Shown piece after piece: positions 45,348 to 57,821 of a stretch of DNA of 64,000 nucleotides (position 1 is the stretch's first letter; the number at the start of each line of letters is the position of its first letter). The position numbers were made by a program, and so were the translations under genes. Where the stretch lies: positions 23,696 to 87,695 of the forward strand of contig CANQDR010000005.1 in the NCBI GenBank assembly GCA_947593615.1, read 5' to 3'. Under the pieces are notes generated by a model, which was not told where the DNA came from, did not search any database, and saw only the letters and a program-made list of their open reading frames with translations. The stretch is from an uncultured Clostridia bacterium. GTDB lineage: Bacteria > Bacillota > Clostridia > Oscillospirales > Acutalibacteraceae.

Positions 45348-46529
45348 TTATTTTGATAAAAGCTTTTTGATTCTCTCAACGGCTTCAATTGTGTTTTCTC
45401 TGTCGCCGAAAGACGTAAGACGGAAGTATCCTGCGCCGTTTTCGCCGAAGCCCTCTCCCGGAGTTCCAACAACATTTGCTTCCTTGAGGAGCAAATCAAA
45501 GAACTCCCAGCTTCCCATATTGTTCGGACACTTAAGCCAGATGTAAGGCGAATTTTTTCCGCCTGTGTAGTAAATTCCCAGTTCGTCAAGCGCAGAGGAA
45601 ATAATTCTTGCATTCTCCTGATAATAAGAAATATTCTCCTTAATCTGCTTCTGACCCTCTTTGCTGAATACAGCCGCAGCCGCACACTGAACAGGCCATG
45701 AAACACCATTGAACTTTGTGGCCTGACGGCGGTACCATGTTGCATAAATATTATGACCGTCACGTTCAAGCTCTTTCGGAATAACCGTGTAACCACAGCG
45801 TGTGCCGGTAAATCCTGCTGTCTTTGAAAGAGAGCACATTTCTATTGCGCACTTTCTGGCACCCTCAATCGCAAAAATAGAACGGGGCAAATCCTCAGTA
45901 ATAAACGCCTCATATGCAGAATCATAAAGTATGATCGCATTGTTTTTAATAGCGTAATCGACCCACATTTTGAGCTGTTCGGCAGTATAAGCCGAGCCTG
46001 TAGGGTTGTTAGGCGAGCAAAGATAAATTATATCTGCCTTTACGTTTTCATCGGGAAGTGCAGCAAAACCGTTTGCTTCGTTTGAAGCGGCATATACAAT
46101 CTTTCTGCCTGCCATAATATTCGAATCAACATAAACGGGATAAACGGGGTCGGTAACAAGAACCGTGTTATCCTTGTCAAAAATATCTCCTATATTTCCG
46201 CAGTCGGACTTTGCACCGTCGGAAACAAAAACTTCATCAGCCAAAACCGTTACGCCAAAGCTTTTGTAATAATCCGAAATAGCTTCTCTCAGAAATGCAT
46301 AACCCTCATAATCGGGATACCCCTTAAAGGTTTCTTTGTGAGCCAGGTCCTCTGCGCCCTTTTTCATTGCTTCAATTACAACAGGTGCCAGCGGCAGAGT
46401 AACGTCGCCGATACCAAGCTTTATAATCTTTTTATCGGGATTTGCCGCTGCGAAATCACTTGTCTTTTTAGCCACATCTGCAAAAAGATAATTTGGCACA
46501 AGGTTATCAAAATTCTTATTAATCTTCAT
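45348..46529 (-). CDS. dapL: LL-diaminopimelate aminotransferase
   Basis: The 393-residue PLP enzyme converts tetrahydrodipicolinate directly to LL-diaminopimelate, bypassing the succinyl or acetyl routes. LGIGDVTLPLAPVVIEAMKKG is near the N-terminus, the substrate region holds CSPNNPTG, and the PLP-binding Lys is in SLSKTAGFTGTRCG. The ATG at 46529 (GAAGGATTG upstream) is better than TTG at 46538. It is the last gene of the car-dapF-pyrG run and, with dapF, feeds peptidoglycan and lysine. Confidence 0.92.
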   Translation of the reverse strand: MKINKNFDNLVPNYLFADVAKKTSDFAAANPDKKIIKLGIGDVTLPLAPVVIEAMKKGAEDLAHKETFKGYPDYEGYAFLREAISDYYKSFGVTVLADEVFVSDGAKSDCGNIGDIFDKDNTVLVTDPVYPVYVDSNIMAGRKIVYAASNEANGFAALPDENVKADIIYLCSPNNPTGSAYTAEQLKMWVDYAIKNNAIILYDSAYEAFITEDLPRSIFAIEGARKCAIEMCSLSKTAGFTGTRCGYTVIPKELERDGHNIYATWYRRQATKFNGVSWPVQCAAAAVFSKEGQKQIKENISYYQENARIISSALDELGIYYTGGKNSPYIWLKCPNNMGSWEFFDLLLKEANVVGTPGEGFGENGAGYFRLTSFGDRENTIEAVERIKKLLSK

Positions 46530-46587
46530 TGTAATCAATCCTTCTTATTTTTGCTGAGATTTTTAATATGGTATGATTATGTATAAA

Positions 46588-52267
<5,680 letters not shown>

Positions 52268-52308
52268 ATAATCATTCCTTATTCAAAATTCAAATTTTTC
52301 AGTTATGC

Positions 52309-53391
52309 TTACTTCTTATTATCTTTCATCAGTTTAATAAAGCGGTCGAATAAAAATGCCGTATCCTGCGGTCCGCCGCATGCTTCGGGATGGAACTGTA
52401 CCGAGAATGCAGGCATATCAGTGTAATTAACTCCTTCGCAGGTGTTGTCGTTGCCGTTTACAAAGCTCACCTTGCCGTTTTCAGGCATACTGTCGCTTAC
52501 TACGGCATATCCGTGATTTTGCGAAGTGATATAAACCCTGCCTGTTTCAACTTCCTTTGCAGGCTGATTTGCCCCGCGATGTCCGTATTTGAGTTTTTCT
52601 GTCTTTGCTCCCTGCGAAAGTGCAAGAAGCTGATGTCCAAGACAAATGCCGAAGGTCGGAATTTTATTTTCACACAGCTTTTTGAGCTCTGCGATAATCT
52701 GAGTATTGGCAGACGGGTCTCCCGGACCGTTTGAAAGCATTACGCCGTCGGGATTTAACGCCATAATTTCTTCAGCAGTTGTATCGGCAGGAACAATCGT
52801 CAAATTGCAGCCGCGCTTTACAAGCTCGCGGCCTATATTATGCTTTGCTCCGAAATCCATTAAAACAACATTGAGGTCGCCGTTTTCAGCCTTGAACTGC
52901 TGATTTTCTTTTATTGTTGTACTTTCAACAGCGTCGGTAATAACATATTTTTTAATTTCCTCAATTTCGCTCTCAGTAACTTCGGGAGAGTATGAAATCT
53001 TGCAGTTAAGCACACCGTACTCACGCACAATTCTCGTCAGAGCACGTGTGTCAATTCCGTAAATTCCCGGTATTCCGGACTCTTTTAAAAAGGTGTCAAG
53101 ATCACCCTCACAACGGAAATTGGAAGGAACTTGGCACCACTCTCTAACAATATAACCTTTCAGCGAGGGAGAAACGCTTTCAAAATCGGCAGGAATAACA
53201 CCGTAATTGCCGATTAAAGGGAATGTCTGAATAACCACCTGACCAAAATAGCTGGGGTCGGTGAGTGTTTCAAGATAACCTGTCATTGCAGTTGTAAAAA
53301 CAAGTTCTCCCGTTGTTTCTTTTTCGGCACCGAATGCCTTGCCTTCAAAGACCGTGCCGTTTTCAAGAATTAAGTACGCCGTACGGCTCAT
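52309..53391 (-). CDS. carA: Carbamoyl-phosphate synthase small subunit
   Basis: The 360-residue glutaminase subunit has the N-terminal CarA domain (AYLILENGTVFEGKAFGAE) and a class I amidotransferase domain with nucleophile FGICLGHQ, GANQPA and the FHPEACGGP His/Glu pair. It hydrolyses glutamine and channels ammonia to CarB. The start at 53391 follows GAAAGGAAT. It begins 27 bases after the ANTAR gene stop. A single carAB would serve both arginine and pyrimidine routes; pyrG beside it points to pyrimidines. Confidence 0.94.
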   Translation of the reverse strand: MSRTAYLILENGTVFEGKAFGAEKETTGELVFTTAMTGYLETLTDPSYFGQVVIQTFPLIGNYGVIPADFESVSPSLKGYIVREWCQVPSNFRCEGDLDTFLKESGIPGIYGIDTRALTRIVREYGVLNCKISYSPEVTESEIEEIKKYVITDAVESTTIKENQQFKAENGDLNVVLMDFGAKHNIGRELVKRGCNLTIVPADTTAEEIMALNPDGVMLSNGPGDPSANTQIIAELKKLCENKIPTFGICLGHQLLALSQGAKTEKLKYGHRGANQPAKEVETGRVYITSQNHGYAVVSDSMPENGKVSFVNGNDNTCEGVNYTDMPAFSVQFHPEACGGPQDTAFLFDRFIKLMKDNKK

Positions 53392-53420
53392 AAAAAACAC
53401 ATTCCTTTCAGAAGTTTTTA

Positions 53421-54005
53421 TCAATTCTCGTATGTTTTAATAACCTGTTTGGCAATTTGAAGCTTGCTCATTCGCAAATCCATTGCCTGTTTTTCAAGAT
53501 AGCGGTGAGCCTGTATTTCAGACATATTAAGGCAGGAAATAAGCAGTAGCTTTGCTCTGTTTATTACTTTCATATCTTCAACCATATGTCTGAGTTTTTC
53601 ATTTTCTTCCGTAACGCGGAACATACGCATTTTAAAACATTCCGTAAATTGGAGAAAATGATGGAAAAGATGCTTGTTAATCGGTTTTGCAATAACCAGA
53701 ACTCCGTGTTCTGTAAGAAGATCGTTTACCTCGTCCGCATTTTTCTGCGGAACAATTATTACAACGCACGATCTTGTTGTCTTTGCAAAATGCTCGGAAA
53801 GCTCAATGCCTGTTTCCTCCTGTAAAGGTGCATTGACGCATATTAAGTCAAACTCATCTCTTTCAACAAGCTTCCTCGCTGATTTAGCAGTGTTTGAAAC
53901 GGAAATTTGAGTATAATTCTCATTTCTGAGCAGTTCCGACAAGGAAACCGCACTTTGCTCCGAATGTGAAACCAACAAAGCTTTTTTCAAGGATACCACC
54001 GCCAT
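53421..54005 (-). CDS. ANTAR-domain antiterminator with a degenerate receiver domain
   Basis: The 194-residue protein has a receiver-like domain (residues 8-120: ALLVSHSEQS, FDLICVNAPLQEE, VVIIVPQKN, LVIAKPIN) in which the usual acidic pair and the phospho-Asp are not evident. A coiled coil and a C-terminal ANTAR domain (INRAKLLLISCLNMSEIQAH..EKQAMDLRMS) follow. ANTAR proteins bind paired hexaloop hairpins in nascent RNA and prevent termination, commonly in nitrogen metabolism. Position just upstream of carA suggests control of glutamine-dependent synthesis. I saw no clear paired-hexaloop leader. The start lacks a strong ribosome site. Confidence 0.75.
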   Translation of the reverse strand: MAVVSLKKALLVSHSEQSAVSLSELLRNENYTQISVSNTAKSARKLVERDEFDLICVNAPLQEETGIELSEHFAKTTRSCVVIIVPQKNADEVNDLLTEHGVLVIAKPINKHLFHHFLQFTECFKMRMFRVTEENEKLRHMVEDMKVINRAKLLLISCLNMSEIQAHRYLEKQAMDLRMSKLQIAKQVIKTYEN

Positions 54006-54298
54006 ATTGTTTCATTCATATTATTGTACAGGATTTGCCGTAATTCAAATTTACATAAAGGAATTAAAGAAAAGATTTTTTATCTTTTGTGTCGAAACAT
54101 TTTAACTACTCTTTTTTAAGAATATATTTTTCATATTATTATTGGAATTTTTACATTTATATATGAGTTTAAATAAATCCATTTTTAAACAAAACACTTT
54201 TTAAATATTCTTATATATATCTTATATATAATAGAAATATGAAATATAAATTTATCTTTTTCTTATTATGTCATATGGTATTATATACCGCAAAAAAA

Positions 54299-54324
54299 CT
54301 CCAAAACTCTTGTGAGTTTTGGAG
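54299..54324. terminator. Hairpin at the core/accessory junction
   Basis: CTCCAAAACTC and GAGTTTTGGAG form a perfect 11-bp stem with a TTGT loop. Seven A precede it, so it would terminate leftward transcription. Confidence 0.6.
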
Positions 54325-54368
54325 CTAGTGGCAGGAACTTTTTAAATCGGATTTTTTATGATTTTTTG

Positions 54369-54446
54369 GTGTTATTTCATATGTTTTAATTGCCTTACAA
54401 AAACAGTTTTTGTGCAAAATAACACTAAATAACACAAGGTAACACT
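54369..54446. repeat. AATAACAC / GTGTTA repeats, possible integrase arm sites
   Basis: GTGTTATTT (54369-54377) on plus, then three copies in the opposite sense (AATAACACT, AATAACACA, GTAACACT; 54419-54446) at 10-base spacing. Such short spaced repeats near an element edge resemble arm-type binding sites of tyrosine integrases. Confidence 0.4.
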
Positions 54447-54548
54447 AACTAAAAGAAGAAATTTAGCATAATTTTTAGAAAAATTTTTAGAAAGAATTAC
54501 ATGCAACAACTATCAACTTCAACATAGAAATTTAACAGTTAATATAAC

Positions 54549-54582
54549 AAAAGGTAGAGCCTTTTACAGCTCCGCCTTTTGT
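54549..54582 (-). terminator. Terminator of the membrane sigma factor gene
   Basis: On the minus strand AAAAGGCGGAGC pairs with GGCTCTACCTTTT, with a T-containing tail, about 40 bases after the stop. Confidence 0.7.
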
Positions 54583-54621
54583 TACTTTTATGACTAATTT
54601 ATATTTTGAACAACTTGTTTA

Positions 54622-56376
54622 TTAATACCAACCTGCTTCTTTTACAAGTACCTTTTCACTCCAAGCCTTCTTTACAAGTACCTTTTCCGACCAAGCTTCT
54701 TTTACAAGCTTCTTTTCAGACCATGCATCCTTAACAAGAACTTTCCTCTCACCATATTCGGCTGGGTGGTTTACTTTCTTAGTTCCTACTTGTACGTCAC
54801 GCCATTCTGCATGATAAGAACATATATGCTTTTTACAGTTTGTGTTAGAACTATTACACTCAGGACAGTCAAAGGTATCTAAAGCGTGCTGATATTGATG
54901 TTCATCTACACAATCTGTTATATCTAAGCCTTTACCATCCGGTCCCTTACAACTCGGGTTATTGCAAATAGCTCTACATTGGTTCTCATAAATCGGGACT
55001 TCTTCAGTCCAAGCTGCCTTAGTTACATATTTTTCTGTTTTGTATTCGGCAGGATGGTTGACTGTCTTGTATTCCGCTGGGTGGTTAACCGTCTTATACT
55101 CAGCAGGGTGGTTTACCGTCTTATATACCGCCTCATGATAAGTCTTTCCTGCATGCGGGTCAGCCGTCGCACTCGTATTTTTCTTAGATTCGGAATTACT
55201 TCCTGTATTAGTATTATTCTTTGTAGTATTGCTACTCGTACTTGACTTATATACCGTGCTATTAGAAGCATTACTTGTGGTATTATTAACCGCCGAGCTT
55301 CCCTTATTAGTATTGGACGAAGTACCATTTGAATTGTTTACCGTTTTAACCGTATCACTGCTTACCTTAACAGTTTTGCCATCATCGGTCTTAACCTCAA
55401 CCTTACCTTCCTCATCAGCTTTAAGGGTGTTTCCCTCTTTGTCAACAATATTTCCTTTATTATCAACTTTAAGCTCGTTGTCTTTGATTGCATCTGATAC
55501 CGTTTTTTCAACCGTAGGACTTTCAGTTACAACATTTTGTACACCGTTATCAGAGTTTGCTAAAACTACGGCAGTAGCAACACCGCCACCGACAAGAGCT
55601 AATGCGCAAGCTGTTGCAATCGCCTTGACCTTTATTGTTGAAATAAGTCCTTTTCCTGTTGCTTTTACTGCTTTTTCAGCACCTTTTGATAAAACGCTTA
55701 TTCCGTTTTGACTTGCATTAGCAGGTAAAGAAATATTAATTTTTGGCACCTTAAGACTTTTTGATTGAGCTTCAAAAATTGAAGAAAACAGAGGAACGGA
55801 AGCAACAGAATGAAGTCTATCGTTATTTTGTGTTTCGTAATCTGTAATTGCCTTTTTCATTTTAGCTCTTGCAAGATTAAGTCTTGACATTACCGTTCCC
55901 TCAGGACATTCAAAAACCTCTGCAATCTCGGCAACAGACATATTATCAAAGTAATACATAATTACAGTTTGATATTGGAAAGCCGATAAAGCATTTCCCA
56001 TAAGCTGTAAAATAATCTCTCTTTTTTCGCTCTTCTTTATGTATTCCTCGGGTAACATAAGTTCGTCAGTTTCCATAATTTCTCCAATTTCTTCAAAATC
56101 AGAATGTTGTTCAGCTTTGTTCTTAAAAAAATCCTTACTTTTATTTACCGCTATCTTTTTTATCCAACTACTGAATTTGTCGTTTTCTGCAAGAGTGTCA
56201 AGCTTTAAAAAAGCAGTTAAATAGGTATCCTGCATAATATCCTTTGCATTATCTTCATTATTAAGCAAAGACATACAGGTAAACCATACTTCCTTTTTTG
56301 TAAGCTCGTACAGCTTATCAAAAGAATGTTCATTTCCCTTTTTTGCGTTTGTAACAAGTTTTTCTATTTTACTCAT
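54622..56376 (-). CDS. ECF-type sigma factor fused to a membrane segment and a repeat-rich, Cys-rich outer domain
   Basis: The 584-residue protein starts with AAGGAGG upstream. Residues 1-175 are an ECF sigma factor: sigma-2 (FDKLYELTKKEVWFTCMSLL..DIMQDTYLTAF) and sigma-4 (AFQYQTVIMYYFDNMSVAEI..PEGTVMSRLNLARAKMK). A linker leads to one membrane helix (KAIATACALALVGGGVATAV) near residue 255. The rest should face outside: a Ser/Thr/Asn stalk, three VNHPAEYKT repeats, a segment with about ten cysteines (CRAICNNPSC..CPECNSSNTNC), and four AWSEKVLVK-type repeats ending GWY. No separate anti-sigma gene is adjacent. A membrane-held sigma factor released by a signal or by proteolysis is a reasonable inference. 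Its promoter is shared with the lipoprotein gene upstream. Confidence 0.8.
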   Translation of the reverse strand: MSKIEKLVTNAKKGNEHSFDKLYELTKKEVWFTCMSLLNNEDNAKDIMQDTYLTAFLKLDTLAENDKFSSWIKKIAVNKSKDFFKNKAEQHSDFEEIGEIMETDELMLPEEYIKKSEKREIILQLMGNALSAFQYQTVIMYYFDNMSVAEIAEVFECPEGTVMSRLNLARAKMKKAITDYETQNNDRLHSVASVPLFSSIFEAQSKSLKVPKINISLPANASQNGISVLSKGAEKAVKATGKGLISTIKVKAIATACALALVGGGVATAVVLANSDNGVQNVVTESPTVEKTVSDAIKDNELKVDNKGNIVDKEGNTLKADEEGKVEVKTDDGKTVKVSSDTVKTVNNSNGTSSNTNKGSSAVNNTTSNASNSTVYKSSTSSNTTKNNTNTGSNSESKKNTSATADPHAGKTYHEAVYKTVNHPAEYKTVNHPAEYKTVNHPAEYKTEKYVTKAAWTEEVPIYENQCRAICNNPSCKGPDGKGLDITDCVDEHQYQHALDTFDCPECNSSNTNCKKHICSYHAEWRDVQVGTKKVNHPAEYGERKVLVKDAWSEKKLVKEAWSEKVLVKKAWSEKVLVKEAGWY

Positions 56377-56411
56377 TATTTATCCTCCTTGGTATTGTAA
56401 AAATTTTCCGT

Positions 56412-56447
56412 ATCTAATAATAAGACGATTCAAAAAGCCGTTTCATT
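56412..56447 (-). promoter_or_regulatory. ECF-type promoter of the sigma factor gene
   Basis: On the minus strand GAAAC (56440-56444), 12 bases, then CGTCTTATTATTAGAT. The GAAAC and CGTC pair is the hallmark of ECF promoters, though the spacing is shorter than the usual 15-17. The same pattern and spacing precede the lipoprotein gene, so the sigma factor probably controls both. Confidence 0.55.
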
Positions 56448-56494
56448 TAATTTTTTGACAAATTTTTTAAAAAATTTTATAGTCTAAAAGTCCT

Positions 56495-57079
56495 TTACTC
56501 AAATAATGATTCAAATAAACTGACAGCTTCGTTTTTAGCAGAAAGATCATAAAGGTTCAGTGTTAGCACTGTATTTTCTATACAGCAGATTGCTAAATAG
56601 TACTCATCTTTCCTCTGGGAAGTGTGATAGAAATAATTGTTACCGATTTTATTTGTTATAGCAAAATCATCTTTATTTTCATAGATAAACGATTTCGTTT
56701 CATTGTCATATGAATATTCGTAATACTTATCTTCTGCCGTCCAAATAGTATGGTTATAAAACGCAACAGCATTTTCTTTAGCAATGTAATATTTGTAATC
56801 AATAGTAAATTCTTTTTCACCGTCTTTACTATAATACTTACACAATTCTAATGACCTTAATATTCCATCTACGTCACCTGAATCGCCATAACTGACAGGC
56901 AAACTATTTGAAACGGCAATTTCTAAAAATTCTTGTTCTGTGATTTGCTTTACAGTCTTAGTATCAGTTACTGTCGTTTTAGTCGTGCTATCCTCACTGT
57001 TACCACTACTTGAGCAACCCGCAAATAAAAATAAAATCGTTGCTGACAACAACAAACTTGCTAATTTTTTTCTGTCCAT
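56495..57079 (-). CDS. Lipoprotein of unknown function, co-regulated with the sigma factor
   Basis: From ATG 57079 (AGGAGG eight bases upstream) the protein has 194 residues with a lipoprotein signal (KLASLLLSATILFLFAGCSSS), a Ser/Thr-rich linker and a mixed alpha/beta domain containing KEFTIDYKYYIAKENAVAFY and a Tyr-rich centre. No family recognised. It shares an almost identical promoter with the sigma factor gene next door, so it may be part of the signal-sensing system. The track start at 57112 falls within that promoter region and is wrong. Confidence 0.65.
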   Translation of the reverse strand: MDRKKLASLLLSATILFLFAGCSSSGNSEDSTTKTTVTDTKTVKQITEQEFLEIAVSNSLPVSYGDSGDVDGILRSLELCKYYSKDGEKEFTIDYKYYIAKENAVAFYNHTIWTAEDKYYEYSYDNETKSFIYENKDDFAITNKIGNNYFYHTSQRKDEYYLAICCIENTVLTLNLYDLSAKNEAVSLFESLFE

Positions 57080-57110
57080 TTTTATCCTCCTGTATGTTGT
57101 AAATTTTTCC

Positions 57111-57146
57111 ATCTAATAATAAGACGATTAAAAAATTCATTTCATT
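57111..57146 (-). promoter_or_regulatory. ECF-type promoter of the lipoprotein gene
   Basis: On the minus strand GAAAT (57139-57143), 12 bases, then CGTCTTATTATTAGAT. It matches the sigma factor promoter at 56412-56447, and similarity extends upstream through an AAATTTGTC..ATTTTTT tract of about 35 bases. Confidence 0.55.
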
Positions 57147-57217
57147 TAATTTTTAGACAAATTTTTTAAAAAATTTTTTATCTTACTATTTTCTGATTAA
57201 ATCCAAAAATAAAAAAA

Positions 57218-57386
57218 GCACGCAACCGAAGCTACGTGCCGAAAAATACAGCTCCGATTGTCGCCAAACAAAATATATTCCACTAAAATGAAATGTGAAA
57301 TAGAGCCTGTATTTTTACCGAAATAAAAATACACACTTCATATTAGTGAAAAATTTAAATTTTGTTTGGCACTTTTATTTTAGCAC
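57218..57386. ncRNA. Large nested inverted-repeat element (structured RNA or MITE candidate)
   Basis: Three nested stems share one axis: GCCAAACAAAAT (57263-57274) with ATTTTGTTTGGC (57359-57370); CACTAAAATGAAATGTG with CACTTCATATTAGTG; and TGTATTTTTA with TAAAAATACA around a CCGAAA loop. An outer GTGC..GCAC pair (57236, about 57386) and a small GCACG..CGTGC hairpin (57218-57239) lie alongside. No ORF is present. It may be a non-coding RNA or a small non-autonomous transposable element; no target duplication is obvious. Confidence 0.45.
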
Positions 57387-57443
57387 ATAAATTTTTAAAC
57401 ATCAATATATTTTGAAAATAAACTTTCAAAATATTTCCAATTA

Positions 57444-57472
57444 TTGCAAGATTAAAACTAATATGATACAAT
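57444..57472 (+). promoter_or_regulatory. Promoter of the candidate type I toxin
   Basis: TTGCAA (57444-57449) and TACAAT (57467-57472), spacer exactly 17. Transcription would begin near 57479, at the left arm of an 11-bp terminal inverted repeat (AAAGGAACGGT). Confidence 0.65.
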
Positions 57473-57532
57473 AGCATAGTAAAGGAACGGTGGCGGCTGT
57501 TTCAGCTCCCTTGTGAAAGGGGGTGTATATGC

Positions 57533-57595
57533 TTGGAATACATAATTTGTTTTACTTTGTTAGTAACTATTATAGTTTTAAGCATAAAGAAATAA
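57533..57595 (+). CDS. Candidate type I toxin, 20-residue hydrophobic peptide
   Basis: Not in the ORF track. GAAAGGGGG lies ten bases before a TTG codon that opens MEYIICFTLLVTIIVLSIKK, a single hydrophobic helix ending in two Lys, and the stop is AAGAAATAA right at the foot of a terminator hairpin. This layout matches the Hol-Tox/TxpA-like type I toxins of Firmicutes, whose toxic peptides insert in the membrane. The nearer ATG (57529) reads in another frame and gives a non-hydrophobic 25-residue peptide, so either the real start is TTG or a one-base change has disabled the toxin. The 5' and 3' ends of the locus are complementary, as in known toxin mRNAs. Confidence 0.5.
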   Translation: MEYIICFTLLVTIIVLSIKK

Positions 57596-57625
57596 CCGCC
57601 CTGTAACGCGAATACAAGGCGGTTA
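57593..57625. terminator. Bidirectional terminator inside the candidate toxin locus
   Basis: TAACCGCC (57593-57600) pairs with GGCGGTTA (57618-57625), extended by TGTA with TACA. It can end both the toxin mRNA and the opposing RNA. Confidence 0.65.
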
Positions 57626-57676
57626 ATCTATAAAATTAAACGAATTGTAGCGGAACAGCTAAAACCGTTCCTTTAC
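57593..57676 (-). ncRNA. Candidate antisense antitoxin RNA
   Basis: A minus-strand promoter, TTGACA (57706-57711), spacer 17, TATTAT (57683-57688), would start an RNA near 57676 that begins GTAAAGGAACGG, the same opening as the toxin mRNA. It would run about 85 bases into the shared hairpin and overlap the 3' end of the toxin transcript. Convergent short RNAs with a shared terminator are the layout of the par(pAD1) and TxpA/RatA type I systems. Confidence 0.45.
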
Positions 57677-57682
57677 ACTATT

Positions 57683-57711
57683 ATAATATCATACGTTTAT
57701 TTTTTTGTCAA
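57683..57711 (-). promoter_or_regulatory. Promoter of the candidate antisense RNA
   Basis: TTGACA-N17-TATTAT on the minus strand; the TTGACA box lies in the first of three 28-base repeats, each carrying the same box. Confidence 0.6.
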
Positions 57712-57772
57712 CTAAATCATACGCATATTTTTTTGTCAACTAAATCATACGCATATTTTTTTGTCAACTAAA
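57689..57772. repeat. Three tandem 28-base repeats
   Basis: Units at 57689-57716, 57717-57744 and 57745-57772, consensus TCATACGCATATTTTTTTGTCAACTAAA, the first with TT for CA. Each contains TTGACA on the minus strand. They abut the candidate toxin locus. Confidence 0.85.
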
Positions 57773-57785
57773 TATTATGGACTAT

Positions 57786-57820
57786 AAAAGGAAACAGCAA
57801 AAATGTTGTTTCCCTTATTT
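57786..57820 (-). terminator. Terminator of the DnaJ-domain gene
   Basis: On the minus strand GGAAACA and TGTTTCC form a stem followed by TTTT, right after the restored DnaJ-domain frame. Confidence 0.7.
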
Positions 57821-57821
57821 T

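Larger units (their letters stand above)
54006..54621. other. Junction region between the car operon and accessory DNA
   Basis: A 616-base gene-free, AT-rich stretch. It holds the leader of the ANTAR gene, a strong hairpin at 54299-54324, a set of AACAC repeats at 54369-54446 and the terminator of the sigma factor gene at 54549-54582. The change from housekeeping to accessory content happens here. Confidence 0.5.

Noticed and set aside
55229-55711. Plus-strand ORF of 160 codons
   Set aside because: It is opposite the Ser/Thr/Asn-rich stalk and the membrane segment of the sigma factor fusion; Leu/Val/Thr bias is the expected shadow and no ribosome site exists.
57689-57772. Three 28-base repeats as a CRISPR remnant
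   Set aside because: There are no spacers between the units and no cas genes nearby.
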